NCBI GenBank assembly: GCA_964057225.1
Contig: OZ059897.1
Location: 14,570,001-14,634,000 of the forward strand
Source of the DNA: Auanema rhodensis
Lineage: Eukaryota > Nematoda > Chromadorea > Rhabditida > Rhabditidae
Length of the DNA: 64,000 nt
Reading direction: 5' to 3'
How positions within the stretch are numbered: the first letter of the stretch is position 1; every line of letters begins with the position of its first letter. The notes under the pieces were generated by a model that was not told the DNA's origin, did not search any database, and worked only from the letters and a program-made list of their open reading frames with translations. Of the stretch, positions 24,112 to 34,864 are shown in pieces. The position numbers were made by a program, and so were the translations under genes.

Positions 24112-24943
24112 ATGATATCTGGTCAAACGATCTTACTGTTCGTCATGACGGTGAGTGTTGTGGTGGATGCACAAGCGGAGAGGAAGGAGTTTGCTGATAA
24201 GTTGATTAAAATTGCTATTGACAACATGAAACCAAAAGATGTGTTTCCGGTAAAACTAATGAATAGATATGTTGTTACTTTTTTTAAACTTAGTTCACTG
24301 ATCTTGTTTTGGACGAAATCGGCAAAAATGTTAAAATTCAAGATCTTGGTAATACGCAATAACGAAATTTCTATCAGATCACGAAATTTCAGATATGACA
24401 TCCATAATAGCTAAAGGGGTAGCTCCCGAGAAAGTCCCTTTCTTCAACAATATCAAAAATGAATGTATCTAAGTTATTACCTTATATTTACATTTTGATG
24501 AAATATTTTTGCAGTCGATAGATGCTTGAAGCAGAAAGGAAGAAAAGAGAAATCGGGAGACGTTTTGGATTTGGCCGTACCAGTTTTTATTGAAAAACTG
24601 AAGAATTTTTACGGAAAGGTAAGCTGTATTTCTCTTTAACTTTATGAATATAAATTTAATAGCTATTGGACAAGTATAAAAATATGAAAAAAGAAAACAA
24701 AAGCACGCAAGATGTTCGTCAAGGTGTATACAAAATGGCAACTTCAAATATATCCAAGGATCTGGTCCAAAACATTATAACAGGACTTACTAACGTAAAT
24801 ATTTTTTATAGTATTGGTAATATACGGTATGGTTTTAGAAACTTGAGTGTCCTCTCTGGCAGTGTACATTGCAAACAACTAAGAAACTAGTGAAGTATAC
24901 AATTCATAAGTATGATAAATCTGGATGTCCTAGCCCTATATAA
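24112..24943 (+). CDS. secreted lineage-specific helical protein, copy A
   Basis: Unrecognised family. The start MISGQTILLFVMTVSVVVDA is a signal peptide; the mature part begins about QAERKEFADKL. Exons then give a helical, Lys-rich protein of about 190 residues: MKPKDVF, DRCLKQKGRKEKS, the frame around TQDVRQGVYKMATSNI, and a C-terminal KLECPLWQC with further Cys (SGCPSPI, TAA at 24941). It is a clear paralogue of the gene at 25981. They share signal peptide plus RKE(F/L)A(D/E)KL, MKPKD(V/M)F-like, DxCLK(Q/K)KGRKEK, R(Q/T)G(V/L)YK and CP(L/V)WQC in the same order. This suggests tandem duplication of a secreted, possibly excretory/secretory or body-fluid protein. I cannot give a function. Confidence 0.8.
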
Positions 24944-25082
24944 TTTCCGTTTTTTTTTAATTGTGAAAATATCATTTACTTTGTATCATTGAAAAAATAA
25001 ATTTTTTTTGAAATATGTTCAATATATGTTTTCAAAGTAAAGCAACATTTACCAATGATCAAATATAGTTCCGACTCTAGTC

Positions 25083-25510
25083 GGTTTTATGCCAAAATTT
25101 TTTAACAAATGTTTATCCTGGGTTTCCAAAAAATTACAATAAGCCTATATTAAACACCCTGATTCTCCATGAAGTAGCCTGAGCCTCTTAAAAATTACCT
25201 CGAGTCTCCAAATACTCTACGCTGTAGATAAGGATAAGCTTAATTCTCGAACAGCACTAGATATGTTCTGTGCCTTTCAGACTGGTTCACTTCATAGAGG
25301 GGCGACATCAAAAACCAACAAAAGCCTTAATTGTAATAATTACAATTTTAAAAAATTGTGTTTTTTTTACCAGCTTTACAAATATCATTTACAAGGTTTT
25401 ATTTCAATTTTTTAACAAATGTTTAAGTTGAAACTCTAAAAAGTACCCAAAGCCTCCATGAAGAACCTTAAGTCTGCATGACGAACCCTGAGTCTCCAAA
25501 TACTCTTAGT
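25083..25510. repeat. diverged direct repeat in spacer
   Basis: Two related segments (about 25083-25222 and 25395-25510) share, in order, a TTTTAT..TTTTTTAACAAATGTTT start, CTCCATGAAG-type units, and GAGTCTCCAAATACTCT near the end. Within each, a roughly 18-bp unit resembling CCTGAGTCTCCATGAAG recurs with mismatches. It is non-coding and lies in the spacer between the two secreted paralogues. Confidence 0.55.
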
Positions 25511-25668
25511 AGGGGGTTGGCAGAAAACCTATAAGAGACATATTTTCATTACAAATAAGTGATGGGCATACATCATATTAGAGAGAAACAATGATTTGAG
25601 GATATAGTGAGTCTGTTGTTGAAATGATTTGCAACAATGATGATAATCATAATATTCGAGACAAAGAA

Positions 25669-25812
25669 TCATAAACCATAGACACAGAATTGTTTTTCCA
25701 TAATCCAAAGTAAACATCTAACTAATTATGTAAACGGGATGTTGGCAAGAGTATATGTTACTTACCTGTTGTCAATACACCAAACAACACCAACAATAAA
25801 AACAATTTTCAT
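25669..25812 (-). CDS. candidate micro-secreted-peptide gene
   Basis: On the minus strand between the two secreted paralogues, an ATG at 25812 starts MKIVFIVGVVWCIDN, a signal-peptide-like run. It ends at a perfect donor (GTAAG, 25765-25761). A 48-nt intron later an acceptor (AGTTAG) opens exon 2 at 25717 in phase, giving a Cys-containing stretch (CLLWIMEKQFCVYG) and TGA at 25669. Splicing at 25677 instead would extend the frame by about ten residues. The peptide is only 31-40 residues. Evidence is limited to splice geometry and hydrophobicity; no homology is recognised. Confidence 0.25.
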
Positions 25813-25904
25813 TGAAAATATCTGTTTGAATCCAAAAATTGGAAATTATGATCGTCCAATTAATCGTATTATGAAGGAAATTGTTTTTCATTTCGTATAC
25901 TGCC

Positions 25905-25911
25905 TATATAA
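25905..25911 (+). promoter_or_regulatory. TATA box of secreted copy B
   Basis: TATATAA lies 70 bp before the start codon at 25981, with a TTTTAG acceptor at about 25968-25973. The spacing suits a core promoter with a short leader. Confidence 0.4.
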
Positions 25912-25980
25912 GACGTAGTAAGCGTACATTGGGTACTGTTGTTTTAAAATTATTTGTAAAGTGAGTATTTTAGATTCCAA

Positions 25981-26811
25981 ATGTTGAAGTCGTCTCTTAT
26001 ATTTTTCTCTGGAATATGTTTTATGGTCTATTGTCAGGAAGCTCGCAAGGAATTAGCTGAAAAACTCAACAAGGTCTTTGTGAAAGTTGAAACATTAAAA
26101 CCAAAGGATATGTTTGGGGTAGTAATATTCACTCAACATAAAGTTAAATAGAAATTTTCTTAGGTAATAGATGCTGTTGTAACGGATATGAAAAAAGGAG
26201 TTGCAATTGACGATATTCGTAAGTTTTTGAATAAATACTGAAGAATGTTATATATAATCTTTCAGCTTTTGTGGATCATTGTCTTAATCATTTACCAAAA
26301 GACAAATTGAATACATTTTCCCAAATGCAAAATAAAAGTAAACTATTGATATACAATATGATATCTAATATTTTGTTTTAGTTGATGATTGCTTAAAAAA
26401 GAAGGGAAGAAAAGAAAAAGCTAAAGATGTATTAGCTGATTATGGTAAAATTGTCTGTAACGATTTAAAGGAAAATTACAAAACTGTACAATACAATCAA
26501 TATTGTAGTCACATTTCAAGAATATATTACAGATTCAAAACAAGAAAAAAGAAAATGAGAAGAAGAAGAAATCTGATACTGAAATCAGGACTGGACTTTA
26601 TAAAGCAACAAATACTGAACTTGCTAAGAAACTAATACAAAAGTTGATTACAAAATTAATTGCAGTAAGTATATTTATTTTTTAATGAACACAATCTATT
26701 TTACAGAAGCCTGCTTGCCCTGTTTGGCAATGTGTTGTTAGCAATTCTTCTTCTATGTTAAGTCTCAAGAATTATAATACTACTAGCTCATCTTGTAAAG
26801 CAGATGCTTAA
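25981..26811 (+). CDS. secreted lineage-specific helical protein, copy B
   Basis: Tandem paralogue of the gene at 24112, on the same strand. The start MLKSSLIFFSGICFMVYC is a signal peptide, followed by QEARKELAEKLNKVF. Later exons include PKDMFG, VDHCLNHLPKDKL, DDCLKKKGRKEKAKD, a Lys-rich stretch (KKKENEKKKKSD), IRTGLYKATN, PACPVWQCVV and a final SSSCKADA with TAA at 26809. There are about 190 residues in six exons; exon boundaries broadly match copy A. It differs by an extra Cys-bearing exon (VDHCLNH..) and by its tail. The fold is presumably helical, since Pro/Gly are sparse and Lys/Leu frequent. I considered nematode FAR and SXP/RAL-2 families but see no decisive motif. Confidence 0.8.
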
Positions 26812-27485
26812 ACATTTTTGAAATGTATTGAAATGTTGCTTAACGTATATTATAGAAAAACTTCTTTTTTTTCAAATAAATAATTCGTATATACATAAAT
26901 AGCAATTACTTTATATAGTCCCTATATATACTAAGGTTAAATTAGCAATGACTTTAGCTTATTGTATTATTAACAATTTCGGATAAAAAAAAACGATATA
27001 CATGCATTACATGCTAGTGAACCTATTGAAATTTTATTTTTATTAAAAATAAATAAATAGTGTAAAATATAAATATTATTATAATATTTCTGGAATTATT
27101 CTTTTGATTAGCTAACTAAAGTTTTTGAACTTCGATCAAAACTCAAAACAAATCATTTTAACTGAGAGTTTTGAAATAGGCACATTTGATATCAAAAACA
27201 TTATATGTCTCTAAAAATCATCTGATGATGTCATATAAGGTAATAATAACTTATAAATTTGGTGGACGATCAACAGATAATGTCATTAATCCTGTAATTG
27301 TTATATTAATTTTATTATTGTTTTGCACAAAATGAAACCTTTTGCAATTGCAGCATCATAAGTCAATACTACATGACGTCTGTCAGATGTTGAACGACGT
27401 CGTAATAAGCAGGATTTTCCAGGTCTTTAATTAGAAGAATAAATGACATAGTAATTTAATGCTATACTTCGTTCTTGCAGTTGAA
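26812..27485. other. AT-rich spacer, no gene seen
   Basis: This is the region between the stops of two converging genes. It is AT-rich, with AATAAA-type signals on both strands and no supported coding frame. Confidence 0.6.
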
Positions 27486-29740
27486 TTACTTGGCTTTCTG
27501 TTTGCCAAGTTTAAATGGCTTAACCATTCTTCTCCAGAATGAGGTATCACGAGCTGAAATCCGTGCAATGATAGAATCAACACTTCTAATTGTAAACCTT
27601 TTCGAGTTGGGGTAATGTGGAGGTTCGCAGTACTGTCTCGCAGCCACTTGATCGACGAACTAGTACTGCGCGATCTCCTGAAGCTATAAAATTGAAAATA
27701 CATTTTGAAAATGATATTACCTAAAAAAGAACGATTCATAACATAAGGGGAGCTAGCGGTTTCAAAAGTAACTTTTTTTAATTGTGGAACTTTTTGTATT
27801 TCATTAGTTACTTTGGTAATATAATTTCCCTAAAAGGTGTCTTATATGATATATTTTGAAACTGATTTACCTTTGAACCACATTGTGGCGATATAAGAGT
27901 TTGTTTATGATCGTTTTCTCGACTTGAAGCAATGGAAGAAACTTAAAGCAGTTAAATAACTTACTAAAAACAAAGATTTTTCTAAAAACCTGGACTTTCT
28001 CTACGAGGTAAGCTACGTTGGCTCTCTTTGCTACTTCGACGACTACCACTTGTTGTACTTTCTGTTGGGCTTATACGTCGTTTAATTACTAATGGTCTAC
28101 CACCCTTCCCACGTCTAGCTGGTCTTGTTACACTGGTTGCATTATGATCATGATATTCAACTTTCTCATGATTACTTGCTTGAAGCAGAAGACGTCTGGA
28201 TTGATCTTTATCAGAGCTCTTTGATCGCTTGTCATCCTTCCTTCGTTTTTTATCCAACTTCATATCTGGTGAACCCATGTGATTCAAACTGGACGACGGT
28301 GTGTCAGATGCTACTTTTCCTACTTGCAAATTACGAGTAGTTTTCGATGTCATCATCAAGCAGCTTGGTTTATCGGTTGGCGTCTGAAAGCAACGGAAAT
28401 CTCAAGGGAAACATAGCTGACAATGTGAGACACAACATGACATTTTAGTGATTTAGGTCAATACTCGAGTAATAGTATAGAACACTAGTATATTAGAACT
28501 ATTAGAACAGTGAATGGAAATTACCAAATCATTTTTCAGGGTAATTATCATCTCCGGCGTCCATATTCTGTGTGGTTGAATGCCAGAGTTTTTATCATCT
28601 TTTCGATTTGATTTCTGAAATTTTAAAATATTAAAGTAGATACTTTAAGATTTCAGATGTCAGAACAGCTTTCTAATGTTTCTTTCTATGCACTCTGATG
28701 TTTTAAAACTTTACTTTGGGGACTATGCAATTATAGATGAAATCTTATAAATGTTCTCCATATTTTTAAAAATAATGGCCATTATAATGGCGAAATTTAG
28801 AATTTTTTTTTGATGTTTTAAACTGTATAAGAAAATGCGCTAATGTTGCCCTGCTACAGAGACTACATAGATAACGACATATTGCTACACCCGTATGATG
28901 TACGGAACAGCAGTTGATCATCAACACATTAAAATAGTTCTTCTTCGGTTTTAACCCAGTAACTCAAGGTACTAGTTGGAACCGACCATTCATTTTAAAA
29001 TGAGTCGATTATTTTTGGAAAAGCCATCCCGGGGTATCCAGGAAGGCACAAGTATCGTATGGTAGTTCAGGGTTGTGTGTTTGTTGAACTGTAATTTCAT
29101 ATCAACTGATGTACGCGAGTACCAACTTATTTTCAATACAAATTTCTGATGGCTGGTTGCATTGAAAGCTATTCCAGTTTTTTTTGGCAAAATTTATTGA
29201 AAATGTTCAGAATCAAAAAAATCATAAATTATATGAATAAAGAACAAGAATGGTCAATTTAGTTACATACTTCGCTTTTTCTCGGTTGAGGATCATCAGA
29301 ATCAGGTTCCGACTCTTTATGCTGTAGTTTAGACTCAGAGCTACGCTCTCGCCCTGAACTATGTTCAGATCTTAAATATGAATTTAATAACACATATCTA
29401 TAACACTTTTTGATATTGATTACCTTCGGAAATTAGTATAACTACTTTCTGATTTTCTCATAGTTTTATCTTCATGCCGATGTCTGGAACGTCTTGGAAC
29501 TGATGGCCCAGGCTCATCGGAGTCGTCATTGTCTTCTCGAAGAAGCTCTTTTGACACTACTCTAGGTCTGAAAATTAAGATTTTAGGTATTGATAAGCAT
29601 TTTACTAGCGTACCTAGGCAAAAGTCTATAATCATGTAGAGGAGACTCAACACTTGCTATGGAATGTCGTCGTCTTCGAACACGAGGTTTTTCTTCTTTT
29701 CTTGAAGAAACATTCAAAAGTGCAAAATAAAATGCCATAT
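27486..29740 (-). CDS. basic, Ser/Arg/Lys-rich disordered protein, 5' end and C-terminus uncertain
   Basis: Exons join in phase from about 29740 downward: an ATG frame MAFYFALLNVSSRKEEKPRV, then RRRRHSIASVESPLHDYRLL, an acidic segment (REDNDDSDEPGPSVPRR), SEHSSGRERSSESK, a patch IQPHRIWTPEMIITLKNDL, a long basic exon 27982-28382 (KLDKKRRKDDKRSKSSDKD; RRGKGGRPLVIKRRISP), and KVTNEIQKVPQLKKVTFE. Two endings are possible after about 27600: the phase-consistent one, or a more protein-like one ending RRMVKPFKLGKQKAK at TAA 27486. The T-rich N-terminus may be intron rather than exon, so the true start may lie farther upstream. The protein is largely disordered with many RRxS-type phosphosites. I do not recognise the family. 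Confidence 0.6.
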
Positions 29741-32700
29741 CTGAAGGTAATAAAATATAACAAAGAAATACTGAAAAATTAAGAAGAAATAGAAAAAAAT
29801 GCAAAAATAGGAGAGTGTAGTTCATCTCCAATAGCCTAAAAATGTGAGTTTTAGAAAATAAACCAGAAACTGAGAAATAAGATGGAATGGTTAAAAGACC
29901 AATGGGAGAAAAGTTTTTCTTGGTTTAGTCAATTCTAAAATTGGTATTTTGCTGGAGGCTGTTTTTATGAAAGATGAGAATTGAAGCTATGTGAGGATAG
30001 AGGAGGAGAATGACACACCCGTAGTCCTGAGGGAAACAAGGATGTTTTAGAGAGTATAGAGAAACAAAGGAAGCAAGAATACATGCCATTCAGATGATAG
30101 AATCTTCAATCAGAGCTATATTGAAGAAGATATAAACATATACGTGTAATTGAAAATTATTCAAACTTGGAATAAGGAGAACGTAAGAACGTTCACAGTT
30201 AAGCTTATAAACTTATATATATTTATGTATATATATTGTTTTCCCTATGGACATATAGTTCCGTTCAAATATTAAACATTCATATCAAAGATTGAAACAA
30301 ATGAAAGTTCGGAAGACCATTGGATAAGTAATGCCAAGTGGGAATAACTAGCTAGAAATAATAAATTTGTGTCAAACTTAAAATGAAACCAATATAAACT
30401 TACTCTTTCAGAAAATCTTTTCAAAAGTAGCAGGAAAGTTAGATACAAACGTGATCCTTTTTGGAAAAAACAACAAGATGAGCTTGGGATAAAATTTTAG
30501 AAAATATTCTCGTTTGTGTAGTTTTCAAGACAATTCGCTTATTGGTCTGCCAACTTATTGTTTCGTCTTTTTCACAATCTTGCACAACATAACCAGCTAT
30601 TAGTTAGCACTAAGATGATAGAAGCTTTGCCAAAAATAAGAATTTGGCGTTCACAAGTGCATGACTCGCACTTCCTATACACTTAACCTATAAATCGTCT
30701 TTTAGCTATTTTTCTTTTTTTTTAAATGTCATATTTGAAAGAGGAGAAGAAACTTCATATTATTGCGAGAAATTTTTAATGCAGAAAAGCAATACTGGCC
30801 TTGAACAGCCCATTTCTTTTTCTGTTTCACAATTCGTCCTGATCATGACAAATGGTCCAAAAATATATACTGTTAGACAAATAGATGAAGGAATTCGACA
30901 AACCGGCAGCTGAAACCGGACCGGTTCCGTGTGTCAGGGGCAATAGTGGTCAGTCTGATTTCAGGCTCAAATAAACTTTTTTTCATCACTTTTTAACTCC
31001 CATGTTTAAAATTTTAATCTGCGCGTAATATTTCTTTCTTTATTTCGCATGTGTAGAAGTTTTAAGCCCAAATCAGAAGCTTGCTTTAGTTTAACTGTAT
31101 AAAAACACTAAAAATAATTTTGGAAGAAACAAAAAAAAACGAAAAACAATTATTTTGACACATCATTTCATTCAAAATAGTTTGATATTGAAAAGCGATT
31201 CAAACAAAAAGTTTATTAAATTGAAAAACATTGTCATTCGACTGAATATTGACAATGATTCTGAGATGAGATACTTACGTATAACAAATCTTGTATTCAG
31301 CAATAGCTATAATCCTATAATACCTTCGATATCTTCAGCCTAAACTGATCTTATGTTATTACTTTTCTTCTTCTTTTTCTTCAAAAATTTTCATTTAAAG
31401 ATTCGGTACAACATCCTGTTCTTAATTTTGCGAGAATTTCCGCTCTAGCCACTTAAATCTACAGAATATATGAGATGCTCATATACTGAGACAGCTAGAA
31501 AACATAGTTTCCGTTTATCTTCTCAACTTTTTCTTCATATCGTGTCAAGAATCTTATTTTTTTTCGAAACAAGTTTAAAAAGTTGCTGTCTCGAATATAT
31601 TCATGTTGCTCTCTCAAAAAATAATATACATTTGAGCTATTTTCTTAAAATTTAACATGCTTTTTCAGTGTGTAACATAACATAGAATATAGAAAAAGTA
31701 AAATAAAAGTACAAATCCCTCTATAATTTCTCTCTTTTTCAAATCTCTATACTATAAGCATGGGAAGAACAATCTGTCAATTTTTGAAGCTTTTGTTGTG
31801 ATGCATGTGATGAAGCGAAAATGACTGAAAAGGAGAATAAAGCAAAAGATAAACTCACCTATTGTGGAAAATGGTCATTTAAGACAATAGGGGAATGACT
31901 CAAAAATGATGTTCTCGGGTTTCATGAGCTATGTCAACTTCAAATTTGGCTTGATAGCACAATCTTATTTTTAGTTGATTTTTTTGCGAAATCAAATAAT
32001 TCACGTTGACCGTATGCTATGATATTCGACTACTCTATCCTTTCAACTCAATGAGTTCACGAAAAGATTTCTTTTTCAAATATCAGATATATCAATATAT
32101 CTAAATCCAAATTCTTTTGTTATCAGAGTTCATATCGATTCACTTCTAAAACATCAAAAAACATACTACAGCCTAAAAGGAGCCCGTTTTCACATTTTTT
32201 TTGAGAAAAAACCAAATAAAATTTTGTTAATTTGTAAAGATTATACACAAATCAAACAGTTGAATAGCACGACACAATAAAAATAGAAACATTTGAACTA
32301 ATCGAAAGTATATTTATCTTTCATAACCTACTTTTTTTTTATTTTTCTCCCCCCCAACACCATCAAATTCTTTTCTCTCTATCTTTCTATCTTTCTCTCT
32401 CTCACTCTCCTATCCTGTTTGAGCATTTTTTAAAATGCTACGGCCTGCACCGTATACTTTTCTTCGACATCTTCTTGTCATCTTTAACTAATAAGCGCTT
32501 TGCCTAAATTTGGCTCTTTTGACTGAAAAAAATTCGAAGAACAAGCTGGAACTTTTTGAACAAAAACTTAAGAACAACGATTATATTTTTGAAACTAAGC
32601 TTAAGTGTTGCTTTCTTCGAATTTCTCTCAAGGTGATCACAAGCATTTTGAAACCATTCAATATATATTAGTATTTACTTTTTGTTTTTGTTTTTCAGTT

Positions 32701-34864
32701 TTTTCTAAATTTCATAACAATTGAAAATTTCAAGATAATTTTTAATTTGATTTACCACTTTTTCAAAAATAAACACAAAGATCACGAAGATCTTGTGATC
32801 TCGGCTCTTCATATAAATCAAAAAGAGTTTCACGATAAGAATATCTCCTTACTTAGAAAAAACTTCAACGATAAGTGATAAGATAGTCCAAAACAGTAAT
32901 GTTATTGAAGAAAAGTAAACGCAGGAACAAGATAAGTATCTCAAGTGCATGAAACACTCATACCCTTGTTTTCCGGTTAATCATCTCAGCAAAGCCCCTG
33001 TTCTCACTATCTCTTCTTCTTCACCTCTCTCTTTATCGTTTTCATGAAATTCCTTCTTGCCTGATTGACAGGCTGACTGGCTAGCTATTCGCACAGCACT
33101 GTGCTTTTGGGCAAATACTATATGTCACCTGGGAGGGACGAACAGATTGTAGAACTGACAGAGGTGAGGGAGTTGAGCCGTCCATTATCGTGCTCAACCG
33201 GTCCAGCCACTGATCAGCCAGCTAGCTGTTGCCTGTCTTGCTCCTACGTTCACTCATTGCTGACTATGCTATTAGCTCAGCTCTGTTTCTTGTTTCTTCG
33301 CCTGGTCTCCTCACTTCTCTCAATTCCTCTTTTCAGCTACCGTCGCATTCTATCGTTTGACCATCCTCTCACATTTCTCGCATCTCTCTCGATTTTTCTC
33401 TTTCACTAGCCCTTGTCCAATCCGATACAGAATCCGAAAGAGGGTATGGAGCGTTAGTTCGAACGGCGAAGAGCGCTGTGCTCGTCGTGACGGTCTCTCC
33501 TATTCTGTTTAAGTGGATTCTCCTCACCTAGCAGATTGAGCTTATTTTGCCCTCTTCCTTTCATTCTTCTATCTTTCGCCTTTCTCCAACTTACATCTGC
33601 TTCTTATATTCAGCAACTTTCCGCTACCTTTACAAGAAATTTGAGAGACTGAATAACTATATTTGTCTATATTCCTTGATCTTTAATGAAATTGTTATAT
33701 ATTTGTAACTATTTATTTTTATGAAGAGCTCATACTTAAGCTTCTAACACATCTCTTGTCAGTTATGAGCCAGTGTGACTCACATGTTTCATTCAATGTA
33801 CTTTAAGGAATTTGTTCCCTTTTGTTTCAAAAAATACTTGACATCTCGAAAGTCATCGCACCTTCTTCAATTCTTCCTTCTTCTTTTTATCCCTCCCGAC
33901 CAGTGCAATTATGGGAGTTTCTTCTGCTTATAAGATTCTCCGCATTTTTGAGCATTTTCAACTCAATCATGTACTGATAAATAATATATATTTTATTATA
34001 TTTATATATATTATGATAGTTTGTTCATTGAAATCTTACTTATTTTACTTTTCTGTAGTCTCATCTTCTTTTTTGTATGTAACTAACCAAGGTAGGCTTT
34101 TGATATTCACCTAATAGTTATAAATACATTTTTCTTCTTACACATATTCTCAATTTTCATAAAAATAAAACAAAATAGGAACCGAAAGGAGACTTTTATT
34201 TTCATTAAATTGATCTAACCCTTTCGCATACTGTTGTTTTCGAAAATGTTGGTTAAAGTCGTTGGTGTTTTTCTCTGTTACAGCTCTATTAATTCATCCA
34301 TTTTATCGTTCCCTCTCCTTCTCCGAGCAAGCGGCTTCTGCAGAGCAATAACTTGCATTTTTAGAAAACAGAGCAAGTCGCTGTTAATCGGATTACACGA
34401 TGTTTCCTGGTTGTTTAGGTACACACGAACTTGCAAAAAAGCTTCAATCATCTCGATTCTTCACCTCTCCGAGTTGTGACGTCTTCTAGTACGAAATTCT
34501 AAAATTAGCCACAAAAATTTAAACCAGATTTTGGAATTGCCAGATTCCCTCCGTTTTTTTTGTCTTAATGATTTTTAATCTTTCACTAATTATTGTTTTA
34601 AAGATTTAAATATTAAAGAATTTATGAAGAAAGTTGGAAAATTATTTTATTACAATCGTATACTACTTTTGTTTTCGTTTACTGTTCTATTTTACTGTTA
34701 CTCTACTTAGTTTCTTACTTTTTTAATTGCTATACGAATAGATTTATAATAATAATTTTCACATTTTAGTTATTAGTTTCTAAATTTTCCGGAAGAACAT
34801 CTTCAATTTCACTATTGTCTATCTTAAATCTGAATGTTATCGTTTCAAAAGACGTGGTGAATGA
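29741..34864. other. 5-kb region without a confident gene
   Basis: This is either the spacer between divergent genes or a long 5' intron/UTR of the minus-strand gene ending at 27486. It contains polypyrimidine tracts (32341-32411; 33006-33040; 33300-33410) and a GC-richer block at 33060-33560. That block has a perfect GCACAG/CTGTGC hairpin (about 33091-33104) and an ATG frame of 95 codons (33122-33409) whose second half is Leu/Ser/Phe-rich only because of CT repeats. A further 77-codon ATG frame lies at 34246-34479. AACCGG/CCGGTT elements occur at 30902-30915, 32973 and 33199. The features look more like promoter DNA than exons. Confidence 0.4.

Noticed and set aside
33122-33409. 95-codon frame starting MSPGRDEQIVELTEV
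   Set aside because: The first third looks coding, but the rest is CT-repeat translation. It was not called as a gene and is kept as an observation within the 5-kb region.
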